From NCBI GenBank assembly GCA_017470085.1, contig JAFUFE010000042.1, forward strand, positions 1-35,116: a DNA stretch of 35,116 nucleotides, written 5' to 3'. Of this stretch, positions 25,993 through 33,175 are shown piece by piece (the stretch's first letter is position 1; each line of letters starts with the position of its first letter). The translations under genes and the position numbers were made by a program. This DNA comes from Treponema sp. (lineage in GTDB: Bacteria > Spirochaetota > Spirochaetia > Treponematales > Treponemataceae). The notes below the pieces were generated by a model, which saw nothing but the letters and a program-made list of their open reading frames with translations, was not told the DNA's origin and searched no databases.

Positions 25993-26123
25993 TTATTTTG
26001 GGCGTTCCCGCCGACAAGCGGCGGTCGGGTCTTTCGCACTTCCGCGCTAACCGCGCTCCATTCTTCCATTCGCTTCGCTCATTTCAGAACGCCTACAGCG
26101 GTGCTACAGCCCCTAACGCTCGG
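25993..26123 (+). repeat. Palindrome-rich dispersed element, copy 1 (forward)
   Basis: Begins TTATTTTGGGCGTTCCC, then GGTCGGGT, CGCTCCATTC, CGCTTCGCTC, and CAGAACGCCTACAG, and ends CCCTAACGC. The same ordered blocks appear on the opposite strand at 29131-29251, and the opening block appears on the opposite strand near 30140-30174. Confidence 0.7.
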
Positions 26124-26317
26124 AAATTACACTTGACGATGAACTCAAATTTCCTTATCTTTAAATTAGTTCCGTGGTAGAGCTCGCAGCCAGTGCGAAG
26201 ATTTTTATCATACCATACCAAACAAATAATGATTACCTAAGAGCATCGGGTTTGTTGCTGCCTACGGTACTGGCAAAAAAGCATACGCAATAAAACAGAT
26301 GCTCAAGGAGTATCATT

Positions 26318-27238
26318 ATGTCTCATCTTGATTTCTTCAAGAAACAAGCGAAAAATCTTTTAAAAGATTGGCAAACTCAAACAAAGACCGTGGAAGACGA
26401 CGGCTACATTTCCTATCACTACGACTGGAAATTCTACGATGTGGGAGACCTGTTTTTCTATTACGAATTTGACGACAAGGATGAACAGGACATCAAGTTA
26501 GCTCGCGCACAGCACTTAATTGCAAAAATGGTCGGCTTTAAGAAGTGGGATGATTTGATTCACGCTTCGGAAACAGAACAGGAACTTGCGGAACTGCTTC
26601 TCCGCAGGTTCAAGCACGCACAGGATGTGCAGAATTGGAAAAAAACGCTTCGGTTTACGGGCGTTGCGCAATACGGTGCGGAAGCAGTGCTTGATTATGC
26701 CCACCAGTATTATCAGCTTGGCGACGCAAAGGAAATCGTGCATTTGCCGACCGATAAAATCACGGTCTTGCAAGGAAAGTTCAGAAGCGAAGCATTGAAT
26801 CAATTTGACGATATGCACAATCCTGCTGGCAGTTTGCGCAAGGATTCATCTGTATTTTGTATGCACTGTAGAAAGGCATTTGACTTTAAGCAGTCCAAAG
26901 TCATAAAAGACAATGAGAAGAATCTCACGATGGTCGTTTGCAAAAACTATCCTAATTGCCATGGTACATATCTTGATTACAAAGTCCTGACCCCGACAAT
27001 CCTGTACGGCGAAGCGAGATTTGCGGAATTGGAGCGCGGTATGCAAGCGTTTCCACATTTGAAGCTGGATGCAAAAGTGCATTGCATTCACTGTGGCAAG
27101 GAATATCTGTACAACGAAGCGAATGTTGTTGTTTCTCCTGATGATGGCGAAGCGTATATACACTGCAAGCATTATCCAGAGTGCGACGGTACGCTGATTG
27201 ATATGATGAGCGCGGACAGAGCAGGAGGACGGGAATAA
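26318..27238 (+). CDS. Zinc-ribbon protein with glyoxalase_8-like N-terminal motif; unknown function
   Basis: A 306-residue cytoplasmic protein with an AAGGAG site. The N-terminus LDFFKKQAKNLLKDWQTQ, together with ARAQHLIAKMVGFKKWDDLI (~65-85), matches a short helical motif found at the start of many uncharacterised regulators (glyoxalase_8-like; LVAKxxGFxxWxxL). The C-terminal third has two similar zinc ribbons: FCMHCRKAF...CKNYPNCHGTYLD (~182-220) and HCIHCGKEY...CKHYPECDGTLID (~265-300), each with paired Cys-x2-Cys and Cys-x5-Cys like topoisomerase-type ribbons. Its TAA shares a base with the ATG of the next gene, a nuclease, so the two form an operon and may bind the same nucleic acid. 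Function is not established. Confidence 0.7.
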   Translation: MSHLDFFKKQAKNLLKDWQTQTKTVEDDGYISYHYDWKFYDVGDLFFYYEFDDKDEQDIKLARAQHLIAKMVGFKKWDDLIHASETEQELAELLLRRFKHAQDVQNWKKTLRFTGVAQYGAEAVLDYAHQYYQLGDAKEIVHLPTDKITVLQGKFRSEALNQFDDMHNPAGSLRKDSSVFCMHCRKAFDFKQSKVIKDNEKNLTMVVCKNYPNCHGTYLDYKVLTPTILYGEARFAELERGMQAFPHLKLDAKVHCIHCGKEYLYNEANVVVSPDDGEAYIHCKHYPECDGTLIDMMSADRAGGRE

Positions 27239-28212
27239 TGGCAAAAAGATTAAGTTTCTCTGACTTTGTAGACCGTACGCAAAAATTATATGGCGATTCC
27301 TACGACTATTCCAAAGTCAATTTTATAAACACATCGACAAAAGTCTGCATAACTTGCTCTAAACACGGCGATTTTTGGATAACTCCAAACAATTTTCTTA
27401 ACGGTCATAAATGCCCGACTTGCAGTGGTCGCCAACGAATTACAAAAGAAGTTTTTATTTCTCGGTCAACGGCTATTCACAAAGGGCGGTATGATTATTC
27501 TAAAGTTGAATGGAATGGCGCGAATAAAGAAGTTTGCATTATCTGCCCTGTTCATGGGGAATTTTGGCAGATTGCAAAATATCATTTTATAGGAAATGGC
27601 TGTCAGAAATGCTTTGCATGTCCAAAATCTACGACAGAAGAATTTATCAAAAAAGCAAAAGCGATTTATGGCGACAGATACGACTACAGCAAAGTCGAAT
27701 ACAAAGGCAACAAGGAAAAAGTCTGCATAATCTGCGGAGAACACGGTGAATTTTGGCAGACACCGAATAATCATTTGCTTGGCGCAGGTTGCCCGACTTG
27801 TCCGCAGAGCAATTTAGAAGGTGAGATACGACATTTTCTAATAAAAAACAACATAAAATTCGAGCAAGAAAAGACTTTTGATTGGCTCGTGTTCAATCGA
27901 AAGATGTTTCTTGATTTCTTTTTGCCCGAATATGGCGTGGCGATAGAATGTCAGGGAGGTCAGCATTTTTCACCGACAGAGTTATTTGGCGGAAAAGATT
28001 TTTATCAACTTACAATCGAAAGGGATAAAGCGAAAAAAGATTTATGCGAAAAACATGGAATCAATGTGCTATATTATTCAAATGCTCACATTGATTATCC
28101 ATATCCCGTGTTTGAAAGTGTACGGCTATTGTTAAAGGCAATAAAACAACACGGAATAGTCGATGAGCAACAATGGAAAGAGCATCCTGAATTGCCGTTT
28201 GAAGAGTTTTAG
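27238..28212 (+). CDS. Three-repeat DUF723-like zinc-finger protein with C-terminal PD-(D/E)XK (Vsr-like) nuclease
   Basis: A 324-residue protein. Three ~60-residue units each have the pattern (F)xxxxxxxxYGDxYDYSKVxY, then KVCIICxxHGEFWQ, then a Gly-Cys-Pro-x-Cys end: units at ~5-65, ~72-130 and ~135-190. Each supplies two Cys pairs plus a CxxHG for zinc, as in DUF723 or treble-clef DNA binders of phages. The C-terminus SNLEGEIRHFLIKNNIKFEQ, KMFLDFFLPEYGVAIECQGG and QHF, followed by LCEKHGINVLYYS, is the Vsr/DUF2726-like PD-(D/E)XK nuclease core with Asp and Glu-x-Gln. It is translationally linked to the zinc-ribbon gene upstream. It is probably a site-targeted DNA endonuclease, of homing or defence type; no pair like it is known to me. 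Confidence 0.8.
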   Translation: MAKRLSFSDFVDRTQKLYGDSYDYSKVNFINTSTKVCITCSKHGDFWITPNNFLNGHKCPTCSGRQRITKEVFISRSTAIHKGRYDYSKVEWNGANKEVCIICPVHGEFWQIAKYHFIGNGCQKCFACPKSTTEEFIKKAKAIYGDRYDYSKVEYKGNKEKVCIICGEHGEFWQTPNNHLLGAGCPTCPQSNLEGEIRHFLIKNNIKFEQEKTFDWLVFNRKMFLDFFLPEYGVAIECQGGQHFSPTELFGGKDFYQLTIERDKAKKDLCEKHGINVLYYSNAHIDYPYPVFESVRLLLKAIKQHGIVDEQQWKEHPELPFEEF

Positions 28213-28264
28213 ATTTCAAAACAATGAAAAACTGTGATATAATTTTATTTGAAAGGAGCGTTTT

Positions 28265-29056
28265 ATGCGGAAAAAATTGAGCTTTGTAGGCTTCCTGTTG
28301 TTTGTTTTCGTATTTATAAGTTGTGTGACAACAGGCTTTAAAGATTTCTACAACCCTTGGTATGAGGATAATTATTTCCCAGCAAATGCATACCTAAAAG
28401 AAACTGAAACTCCAGAAGTAATAAAGACATCTGATTTGGACGGGAAATTTAGAGAAATTTCTTCAAATTGGTATTGGTGCATAGGATATTCAGGTTTCAA
28501 TGGGGCTGAATTAGAAACCTCCGAGATAAATGAAGCACTGATGAATCTTTGCAAAGAGAAGAAAGCAAAAATTGCGATATGGTCAAAAGAATATACAGAT
28601 ACTCGTAACAGAGTGTATTCTGTACCTCACACAAATTATCATACATATAGAAATGCCTACGGATATACAAGTTCGTATACAACCACTTCTTATTCAACAC
28701 ATTCATATTCAGTTCAGAGATATGATTTCTCATCATATTTGTTTGTATCGATCCCGGATGAATATAAAATCATATATATTCCGGGCTTTTCTGTTGCAGA
28801 TTTGACACAACAAGACAGAGATAGATACAAGCAAAATACAGGATGCTTTGTAAATATTGTGTACAAAAATACTGTTGCCTATTATGCAAATCTTTTTCAT
28901 GGTGATATTATCACAAAAATTAATGATAAAAAAATTCTCTCGGCAGAAGATTTTATGGATTTCAGAAAGAATGCAAATCTTGGAGATGTCTGGAATATGA
29001 CGATTGTTCGGGATGGATTTGAAAAACAAATAACATTAACCTTTGGATTGTATTAA
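28265..29056 (+). CDS. Lipoprotein with C-terminal PDZ domain
   Basis: A 263-residue predicted lipoprotein: signal peptide FVGFLLFVFVFISC with Cys20 as anchor, and a GAAAGGAG ribosome site. Residues ~70-120 are a small alpha/beta region (ALMNLCKEKKAKIAIWSKEY). It is followed by a Tyr/Ser/Thr/His-rich low-complexity stretch at ~120-160 (YHTYRNAYGYTSSYTTTSYS). Residues ~190-263 form a PDZ-like fold (NIVYKNTVAYYANLFHGDII, then KINDKKILSAEDFMDF), with no protease domain. It is markedly AT-rich compared with the core genes and sits between inverted repeat elements, signs of acquisition. The ligand is unknown. A 29067-29099 hairpin follows its stop. Confidence 0.72.
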   Translation: MRKKLSFVGFLLFVFVFISCVTTGFKDFYNPWYEDNYFPANAYLKETETPEVIKTSDLDGKFREISSNWYWCIGYSGFNGAELETSEINEALMNLCKEKKAKIAIWSKEYTDTRNRVYSVPHTNYHTYRNAYGYTSSYTTTSYSTHSYSVQRYDFSSYLFVSIPDEYKIIYIPGFSVADLTQQDRDRYKQNTGCFVNIVYKNTVAYYANLFHGDIITKINDKKILSAEDFMDFRKNANLGDVWNMTIVRDGFEKQITLTFGLY

Positions 29057-29130
29057 ACTAGGCGCATTACGGATACGCCGCTTTGCGTCGTTTCCGTAAG
29101 TGGAAATTTATTATACATACGCGATTGCGC

Positions 29131-29251
29131 GCGTTAGGGATACGGAAGGCGGCATAGCCGTTCCGAAGCGAGCAACGCGAGCGTAGGAATGGAGCGATAG
29201 CGGAACCTGTAGTAGCCCGACCCGAACGAAGTGAAGGGAACGCCCAAATAA
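29131..29251 (-). repeat. Palindrome-rich dispersed element, copy 2 (reverse)
   Basis: Read on the minus strand it opens TTTATTTGGGCGTTCCC and runs through GGGTCGGGC, CGCTCCATTC, CTCGCTTCGGAACGGCTA to CCCTAACGCGCG, the same order as copy 1. It is therefore inverted relative to copy 1, with about 3.0 kb between them that holds the nuclease operon and the PDZ lipoprotein. Confidence 0.72.
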
Positions 29252-29281
29252 AAATGCAATAGAAAGTCAATCACCGCAAGG

Positions 29282-30108
29282 GGAAAAGGCACTGCACAAC
29301 AGCAGTTTGAGGAAGCGCTCCGCTATGATTTGATGGATTTTTGCGAGTCGATGGGTATCAAAATCAACCGTACAAAAGGGTATAGCCCAGTCATAAAGAA
29401 AAAGACATTTACAAGGCTGAACAGGACAACATAGCTCTGGAAGCGGAACTCAATGAAACACAAGAATTGCTTGAAGCAAAAGAACTTGCATTGCAAAATC
29501 AAGGATTCTGATTCATGGATACATCATGCTTTTGTCGAATACAATAATAACCGTCACAAAGAAAGCGCCTTGCAAAGTCTGTTTCAGAAAATCAAAGCGA
29601 GAATTGCGACGGCAATCGCAAAGGTGAAGCAATCATATGATAAGAAACTTTCCGAACTGCACAAGCGGCTTTTCGGACACAAGCGATTCTATTATTCGAG
29701 TGGCACTATTGTATGCGAATACAGTTACGGTGAAAGCGACTATACCGATATGCTCCGCGACACACCTGTTTCAGAAATTGAAAAGGCGATTGCTGAAACC
29801 AAGAGAAAGTGGAGGTGCGCTTTTTCAGAAATGGTAAAAGACGAGGGGCTTTCCTTTTACGAGCGTTACTTTACGAAAGCAAAAACGCTGGCGCAAGAAC
29901 GGCAGATTGAGTTGAACAGGGAGCGCGAACGCGAGGGCTACTCACGATAGCCGTCAAAAAAAAGACGGGTGAAAAACTGAAAACAGCAGCACGGGCATTT
30001 TGTCCGACTTTTCAGGTCGTGACAGATGAGTACAATGTTGCACAGTTTTTAAGGGGCGACCGCAAAGCCCCTCAAGGAAAGTCCAGAAAACGCACGTTGT
30101 CTGCCTGA
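29282..30108 (+). pseudogene. Decayed MobV/Pre-type plasmid mobilisation relaxase
   Basis: Pieces in three frames run in order. The first is QQFEEALRYDLMDFCESMGI, then KINRTKGYSPVIKKK. After a slip in the A-rich run near 29400 comes DIYKAEQDNIALEAELNETQ, then ELLEAKE. The helical part inside 29453-29950 follows, and last a tail ending FLRGDRKAPQGKSRKRTLSA with TGA at 30106. The opening resembles the stretch after the relaxase core in MobV proteins, where a short domain precedes a long coiled coil. The catalytic histidines are missing. It indicates a former mobilisable element in the island. Confidence 0.5.
29453..29950 (+). CDS. Helical open frame inside the mobilisation relic; unknown
   Basis: A 165-codon open frame, Lys/Arg/Glu rich and largely helical: FQKIKARIATAIAKVKQSYD, KKLSELHKRLFGHK, EKAIAETKRKWRCAFSEM, ending QERQIELNREREREGYSR. 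No good ribosome site precedes the ATG, and its first ~25 codons overlap the other frame of the relaxase relic, so the true start was probably lost by frameshift. Most likely it is the C-terminal coiled coil of the broken relaxase and not a working gene, but I cannot exclude translation. Confidence 0.35.
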   Translation: MKHKNCLKQKNLHCKIKDSDSWIHHAFVEYNNNRHKESALQSLFQKIKARIATAIAKVKQSYDKKLSELHKRLFGHKRFYYSSGTIVCEYSYGESDYTDMLRDTPVSEIEKAIAETKRKWRCAFSEMVKDEGLSFYERYFTKAKTLAQERQIELNREREREGYSR

Positions 30109-30138
30109 ACGCTGAACGTGCACGACAACGAGAGTGCG

Positions 30139-30174
30139 CGAGTGAAGGATCGGAGCGGGGAACGCCTAAATAAC
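30139..30174 (-). repeat. Palindrome-rich dispersed element, partial copy 3
   Basis: On the minus strand GTTATTTAGGCGTTCCCC opens this short copy, matching the first ~17 bases of copies 1 and 2; similarity fades after about 35 bases. Orientation is the same as copy 2. Confidence 0.45.
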
Positions 30175-30312
30175 ACTGATAAAAGGCTCATCACTTTTGT
30201 CGGTGTCAGTATAGCGTACACTGAGATTGACGGAGCCAATCTCAAAGAATTCTCGCTTCGCTCGAATTAGGGTGCAAGGTTGCACGAAGCAACATAAATA
30301 CACGATTCATAA

Positions 30313-30348
30313 TTTACTGGGTAATTTAGTAGGCAACTTACTAGGCAA
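30313..30348 (+). repeat. Three 12-bp direct repeats upstream of the serine recombinase
   Basis: TTTACTGGGTAA, TTTAGTAGGCAA and CTTACTAGGCAA lie end to end at 30313, 30325 and 30337, followed by a partial TTTATGC. In one frame they spell a repeated Asn-Leu-(Leu/Val)-Gly. They lie in the 349-base gap before the recombinase; a stem-loop terminator follows at 30361. Confidence 0.65.
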
Positions 30349-30360
30349 TTTATGCACTTT

Positions 30361-30397
30361 CACGGCAGTTTCTCGGCACTTTCTGCCGTGTATTTTT
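30361..30397 (+). terminator. Rho-independent terminator
   Basis: CACGGCAG (30361-30368) pairs with CTGCCGTG (30383-30390), followed by TATTTTT. It separates the relaxase relic from the recombinase gene. Beyond it AAACTA (30417-30422) and TAGTTT (30436-30441) form an inverted repeat over the likely recombinase promoter. Confidence 0.65.
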
Positions 30398-30457
30398 CAA
30401 AAATGATTTTGTACTAAAACTAGACTTTAACAAATTAGTTTATATAAGGTACAAAAA

Positions 30458-31219
30458 ATGACATACGGCTATATCCGCGTTTCAAGCGACAAACAGACGG
30501 TAGAAAATCAGCGATTCGAAATCAACAAATTCTGCAAAAAAGAGAATCTGCACATCGATGGCTGGATTGAAGAAACCATCAGTGGCACAAAGAATTACGA
30601 CAAGCGCAAGCTCGGTGAGCTTCTGAACGTGGTGCAAAAAGACGACCTGATTATCTGCGCGGAACTTTCGCGGCTGGGGCGCAACCTGTTTATGATTATG
30701 GAAATCCTGCACATCTGCATGAACAAGGAATGCAAGGTATGGACGATAAAAGACAACTATCGGCTCGGCGACGATATTCAGAGCAAAGTGTTGGCGTTTG
30801 CGTTCGGGCTGAGCGCGGAAATTGAACGCAATTTGATTAGCCAGCGGACAAAAGAGGCGTTGGCTATGCGAAAGGCGATGGGCCTGCATATTGGGCGAAT
30901 TGAAGGAAGCCATAATGCAACGGTAAAACTGACAGGCTACGAAGAAATAATACAGGAACTGCTTGCAATAGGAATCTCCAAAGCGGAGATTGCAAGAAAA
31001 CTGAAAGTAGACAGGACGACACTGTGGGCGGTTTCTCAAAGCGTTGAAATAAGACGACCTGTCAAGCGCAACGACAATCGGCGACAACGCGTTTTTAGGC
31101 ACGTCGCTTTCAGGCGCGCTCGACCTTTCGAGCGCAGAGACAATCGGCGAGAGCGCGTTCCAAAACCTTGCGATTACTGTTGCAGGCGGCGACCTGTCAA
31201 AAGCGAAAACAATCGGTGA
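30458..31219 (+). CDS. Serine recombinase / DNA invertase (Mpi/Hin-like), 3' end run into foreign sequence
   Basis: Residues 1-195 are a full small serine recombinase. They comprise YGYIRVSSDKQTVENQRFEI with the nucleophile Ser9, ELSRLGRNLFMIMEIL with the active-site arginines, the E-helix (SAEIERNLISQRTKEALAMR) and a C-terminal HTH (GISKAEIARKLKVDRTTLW). The family makes double-strand cuts and inverts or resolves DNA between short sites; the closest pattern is Mpi-type master invertases. After about codon 197 the frame enters leucine-rich-repeat coding DNA in the wrong phase and becomes arginine-rich nonsense ending at 31219, so the native stop appears lost or the tail is new. The catalytic part looks intact and could still act. 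Confidence 0.82.
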   Translation: MTYGYIRVSSDKQTVENQRFEINKFCKKENLHIDGWIEETISGTKNYDKRKLGELLNVVQKDDLIICAELSRLGRNLFMIMEILHICMNKECKVWTIKDNYRLGDDIQSKVLAFAFGLSAEIERNLISQRTKEALAMRKAMGLHIGRIEGSHNATVKLTGYEEIIQELLAIGISKAEIARKLKVDRTTLWAVSQSVEIRRPVKRNDNRRQRVFRHVAFRRARPFERRDNRRERVPKPCDYCCRRRPVKSENNR

Positions 31220-31865
31220 CAGCGCGTTCCAAAATTGCGCGTCGATTACCGGCGACATCACGCTTTCAACTGCAAAAACAATCGGAAAGCGCGCCTTTTA
31301 CGGCACAGAGATCAGCGGAGCGCTTGACCTTTCACAGGCGGAGTCTATCGATGCGTACGCGTTTTCGGGAACCGGCATCACCGCTCTTACGCTTCCGTCA
31401 GGGAAGGGTTTAGAGTGGATTGGCGCCGGCGCTTTTGAGGAGACTGCGATAAAAGCTGTTACAATGACTGCAATCAACAAAAGAAACCTTCCAACATCTT
31501 TCGGGTCGGGAATCTTTGCCAGCTGCAGAGGCATCACCAAAGTTGATATTACTCTAGAAAGTGGAGGAATTGGAAATGCCATGTTCTACGACTGCACTGC
31601 TTTGACTGACGTCACGATTAAAGGTTTTTCGACGTGGATACAGGGGAGCATGCATACATATGCTGGCGGAACGACCACCGGCTCTGTTCTTCCGTTTGAC
31701 GGCTGTGATTTGCTTACGGAGATTAACCTTCCGGACGCAACATTCACCCCCGGCATCGAGAATAAGCTCAAAACCGACCAGACCGGCATGAAATTGGTGT
31801 GTTCAGGCAGTACTATTTTGTATTGGAATGCAAATACTGGCAAGTGGCAAACAACGCGGCCGTAA
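31053..31865 (+). pseudogene. 3' fragment of a BspA-type leucine-rich-repeat surface protein
   Basis: Starting right after an in-frame TAA (31050), 270 codons stay open to TAA at 31863. At least five LRR_5/TpLRR units are visible: TIGDNAFLGTSLSGALDLSS, ETIGESAFQNLA, KTIGDSAFQNCASITGDITL, KTIGKRAFYGTEISGALDLS, then looser units and a C-terminal part ending STILYWNANTGKWQTTRP. Such repeats form adhesins in oral and gut treponemes and Bacteroidetes. There is no start codon context, signal peptide or N-terminus: the fragment begins inside a repeat where the recombinase reading ends. It is either a truncated gene or a silent cassette. Confidence 0.75.
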
Positions 31866-31877
31866 GCGGCACTGCAT

Positions 31878-31907
31878 TTCAGTGCGGGCTTCAACGCCCG
31901 CACTGAA
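31878..31907 (+). terminator. Strong hairpin after the leucine-rich-repeat fragment
   Basis: TTCAGTGCGGGC pairs with GCCCGCACTGAA, a perfect 12-bp stem with a 6-base loop. No T run follows. It lies exactly at the joint between the two orphan 3' fragments. Confidence 0.55.
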
Positions 31908-32548
31908 TGTGCGCTGGCGTGCGGTGCGCCGTACGCAAGTATAAGCTGCAAGCTGACGCGCTCGGAGCGATTGGAGAGGACAACACCGCCGCAAGGATTA
32001 AGCTGGGGCAATGGCAGGCGCAGGCGCGCGAGTTCTGCCGCCAGACGGGCATACGGCGCGACTACGCGCGGGAATATGTCGGCACGGGCGGCGGGAAGCA
32101 AGCGGCGGCGGTAAAGGTGAACGCTTCGGGGGTGCGCGCGCTATACAGCTCGTACAGCGGAGGGAGCGTAACTACTGCGTACACAAAGGAACGAAAAGAA
32201 GAGGCGGAGAACCTGGCCGCTCTCATGCCGCTTGCGCGACAAGGAAAAGCGGTAACATTAATCGCGCCGTCAAAGAAAACTGGCGTTAGGTCTGCGGACG
32301 CGATTATCGACGGCGAAAAATGGGAGGTCAAAACAAATTATACGCCGACTGTTTCCGCTATTGATAGTGCTTTACGTTCGGGCAACGGACAGGCGAAAAA
32401 CCTTGTAGTACATGTGAAAAGCAATATTTCTGATGACGCAATAATGCAAGGAATAAAGCAACGATTGCATAGAACTGATATTGAATGCCTTGTAATTGTT
32501 AAGAATGGAAAAACTAAAATAATGTATCGCAAAGATATTTTAAAATAA
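31907..32548 (+). CDS. C-terminal part of phage minor-capsid protein fused to CdiA-C-like tRNase toxin
   Basis: A 213-codon frame. Residues ~10-60 (LQADALGAIGEDNTAARIKL, WQAQAREFCRQTGIRRDYAR) match the last part of phage minor capsid protein 2/MuF-like proteins. Residues ~90-213 form a separate domain: EEAENLAALMPLARQGKAVT, LIAPSKKTGVRSADAIIDGE, KWEVKTNY, SALRSGNGQAKNLVVHV. This is the PD-(D/E)XK tRNA nuclease fold of CdiA C-terminal toxins, with Asp, the Glu-x-Lys (WEVKT) and a Gln. The ATG at 31907 lies inside a hairpin and has no ribosome site, so the frame is a 5'-truncated gene, not a full one. No immunity gene on the same strand follows it. Confidence 0.68.
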   Translation: MCAGVRCAVRKYKLQADALGAIGEDNTAARIKLGQWQAQAREFCRQTGIRRDYAREYVGTGGGKQAAAVKVNASGVRALYSSYSGGSVTTAYTKERKEEAENLAALMPLARQGKAVTLIAPSKKTGVRSADAIIDGEKWEVKTNYTPTVSAIDSALRSGNGQAKNLVVHVKSNISDDAIMQGIKQRLHRTDIECLVIVKNGKTKIMYRKDILK

Positions 32549-32652
32549 AATGGGGTCGGGGCGGTATCAACGGATTACTCCGCTTCGTTCACCAGCCTCA
32601 ACCATTGACAGTATACGGCACAAACAGCAGCTTTGTCAAGGTGCTTTTTTAG

Positions 32653-32742
32653 GCGGCAGTCGCGCTATTGCGCAAAAAGAGCGTGAAGATTCCCGCCTGC
32701 CCGTTTTTGTACATCGACGAAGGTGAAATATGGGATATTTAA
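32653..32742 (+). pseudogene. Small 3' scraps of unknown, possibly phage, genes
   Basis: One frame from 32563 gives short coding-like text: GLLRFVHQPQPLTVYGTNSS to TAG at 32650. In the same frame after the stop comes LLRKKSVKIPACPFLYIDEG, ending EIWDI with TAA at 32740. The second piece looks like the C-terminus of a phage structural protein. There are no starts. The 32549-33082 stretch otherwise holds only the minus-strand fragment listed next. Confidence 0.3.
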
Positions 32743-33014
32743 GTTTGATACTTTCTTAAAGCACAAATACTGTTATTGTTCTCCCCGAGTATATTTTTTA
32801 CATAGGGACTATCATTTGGACATTTAATCAAGCAGTTAGATGCATTTTTATCTTGCGGAGATACAAGAACGAGCGATTTAATTACCTTGTCATAATCGCA
32901 AAACTGAAGCGGTGATGCTATCTGTGAATCACTATCAATAGTGCAGAAGTTTATCGTCCCTGTTGAATCTTTAAGAGTAATACTACCCTGCCGGGTGCTC
33001 TTTGCTAAAAGAGC
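32739..33014 (-). pseudogene. 5'-truncated open frame, unknown protein
   Basis: A minus-strand frame stays open for 92 codons from 33014 to TAA at 32739, with no ATG, GTG or TTG near its 5' end. It begins at a hairpin (GCTCTT...AAAGAGC). Text such as STGTINFCTIDSDSQIASPL, CDYDKVIKSLVLVSPQDKNA and NCLIKCPNDSPYVKNILGEN is protein-like, with four cysteines. I do not recognise it. It is probably another orphan gene end. Confidence 0.35.
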
Positions 33015-33175
33015 CTACTTGAGACCACGATTCACTACAGCGAGCGCCTTCAAATGTTCTAGACATATATAATAACTCTCATTTAAAGTATATCGACATA
33101 ATATATATCTATTTGCATATCACTGGAATAGGCGTCCCATGAATCCCGCGGGAGCACAAATTCAATATATATCGT

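Noticed and set aside
26225-26330. A P-loop-like reading (AAYGTGKKAYAIKQML) just before the zinc-ribbon gene.
   Set aside because: It lacks the Ser/Thr after Lys that a Walker A motif needs, is only about 27 codons long and overlaps the ribosome site of the next gene.
29131-29251. Integron attC site, suggested by GTTAGGG near one end and GAACGCCC near the other.
   Set aside because: The two end boxes do not form the required RYYYAAC/GTTRRRY pair in attC orientation, and no integron integrase is present.
30054-30110. A string AAGGAAAGTCC after a GGGGCGACC hairpin that recalls the conserved P4 region of RNase P RNA.
   Set aside because: The same bases read as protein (RGDRKAPQGKSRKR) at the end of the decayed relaxase, and the other conserved RNase P blocks do not follow at proper spacing.
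30482-31261. A 259-codon open frame on the minus strand opposite the serine recombinase.
   Set aside because: It is the complement of a clearly recognisable recombinase and leucine-rich-repeat sequence, and its residues resemble no family.
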